Shown here: piece after piece, positions 63,902-64,000 of the stretch | How positions within the stretch are numbered: position 1 is the stretch's first letter | How the letters are laid out: the number at the start of each line of letters is the position of its first letter | Source: Gaetbulibacter sp. 4G1 | GTDB taxonomy: Bacteria; Bacteroidota; Bacteroidia; Flavobacteriales; Flavobacteriaceae | Length of the DNA: 64,000 nucleotides | Direction of reading: 5' to 3' | NCBI RefSeq assembly: GCF_002741945.1 | Contig: NZ_MDVN01000003.1 | Span: 1 to 64,000 of the forward strand | The notes under the pieces: generated by a model | What the model saw: the letters and a program-made list of their open reading frames with translations, nothing else | Told to the model about the DNA's origin: nothing | Database searches by the model: none | Translations under genes and position numbers: made by a program

Positions 63902-64000
63902 ATGAAAATAAATACAACTTTTAAATTAGTTTTAGCTATATGCTTAATTGTACCATGTTTTTTATGGTCTCAAAAAACAGTACCAGAAATAACGCATTCT
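63902..64000 (+). CDS. Start of a secreted protein, cut by the right edge
   Basis: Thirty-three codons are visible: MKINTTFKLVLAICLIVPCF followed by LWSQKTVPEITHS, a signal peptide with a probable cleavage site after LWSQ. It starts 20 bases after the DUF1501 stop and is thus part of the same operon. The family cannot be determined from this much. Confidence 0.75.
   Translation, partial: MKINTTFKLVLAICLIVPCFLWSQKTVPEITHS

Overview
The window is AT-rich chromosomal DNA from a member of the Bacteroidota, most likely a (marine) Flavobacteriaceae. Supporting signs are the SusC/SusD pair, lipoproteins with short Bacteroidota-type leaders, promoters of the TTG-N19-TAnnTTTG type instead of sigma-70 boxes, the ExbB/ExbD/ExbD cluster, the flavobacterial order rplM-rpsI-rpsB-tsf-pyrH-frr, and barrel families (DUF5686-like, PorT-like) typical of this group. 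I see no insertion sequence, integrase, prophage or CRISPR array, and cannot name the genus.

Left part (1-10.5 kb): the 3' end of a polysaccharide-utilisation-type operon with a GH109-like oxidoreductase-fold enzyme (cut at the left edge), SusC, SusD, a terminator, a large FG-GAP/ASPIC-UnbV lipoprotein and a DUF3472 plus F5/8C lipoprotein. Next comes sucA-sucB (10.5-15.3 kb), then a 640-base gap holding a 145-bp tandem repeat next to an orphan NarL/FixJ response regulator. In that array each unit combines an inverted TACGTA pair with a terminator-like hairpin on the minus strand; it is the least explained structure here.

Middle (16.6-39.3 kb): mostly housekeeping genes. These are a retropepsin-like protease, TatD, type I asparaginase, tRNA-Ser(GGA), an ExbB-membrane protein-ExbD-ExbD operon with a PorT-like barrel, a degenerate PAP2 protein, rpoN, asnS, an MMPL/RND protein beside a DUF5686-like barrel, the translation block frr-pyrH-tsf-rpsB-rpsI-rplM (all minus), a DUF3179 lipoprotein with an outer-membrane barrel, and polA.

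Accessory block (39.3-46.5 kb): a complete cyanophycin (multi-L-arginyl-poly-L-aspartate) module consisting of isoaspartyl dipeptidase, cyanophycinase and cyanophycin synthetase. A CBM9-like lipoprotein, an exported glycosylasparaginase-like enzyme and cutC follow.

Right part (46.6-64 kb): a membrane metallophosphoesterase, a thioredoxin-fold protein lacking both active-site cysteines, a polysaccharide deacetylase, a GT117/DUF2723 membrane protein, tRNA-Gln(TTG), a tandem Usp protein and rimP-nusA-infB, which is preceded by a terminator-like leader hairpin. A LacI-family regulator follows; a 20-bp perfect palindrome exactly fills the spacer of its own promoter. A second, imperfect copy of that site precedes the next operon, a planctomycete-type cytochrome (PSD1: DUF1549/DUF1553) plus DUF1501 pair and a secreted protein cut by the right edge.
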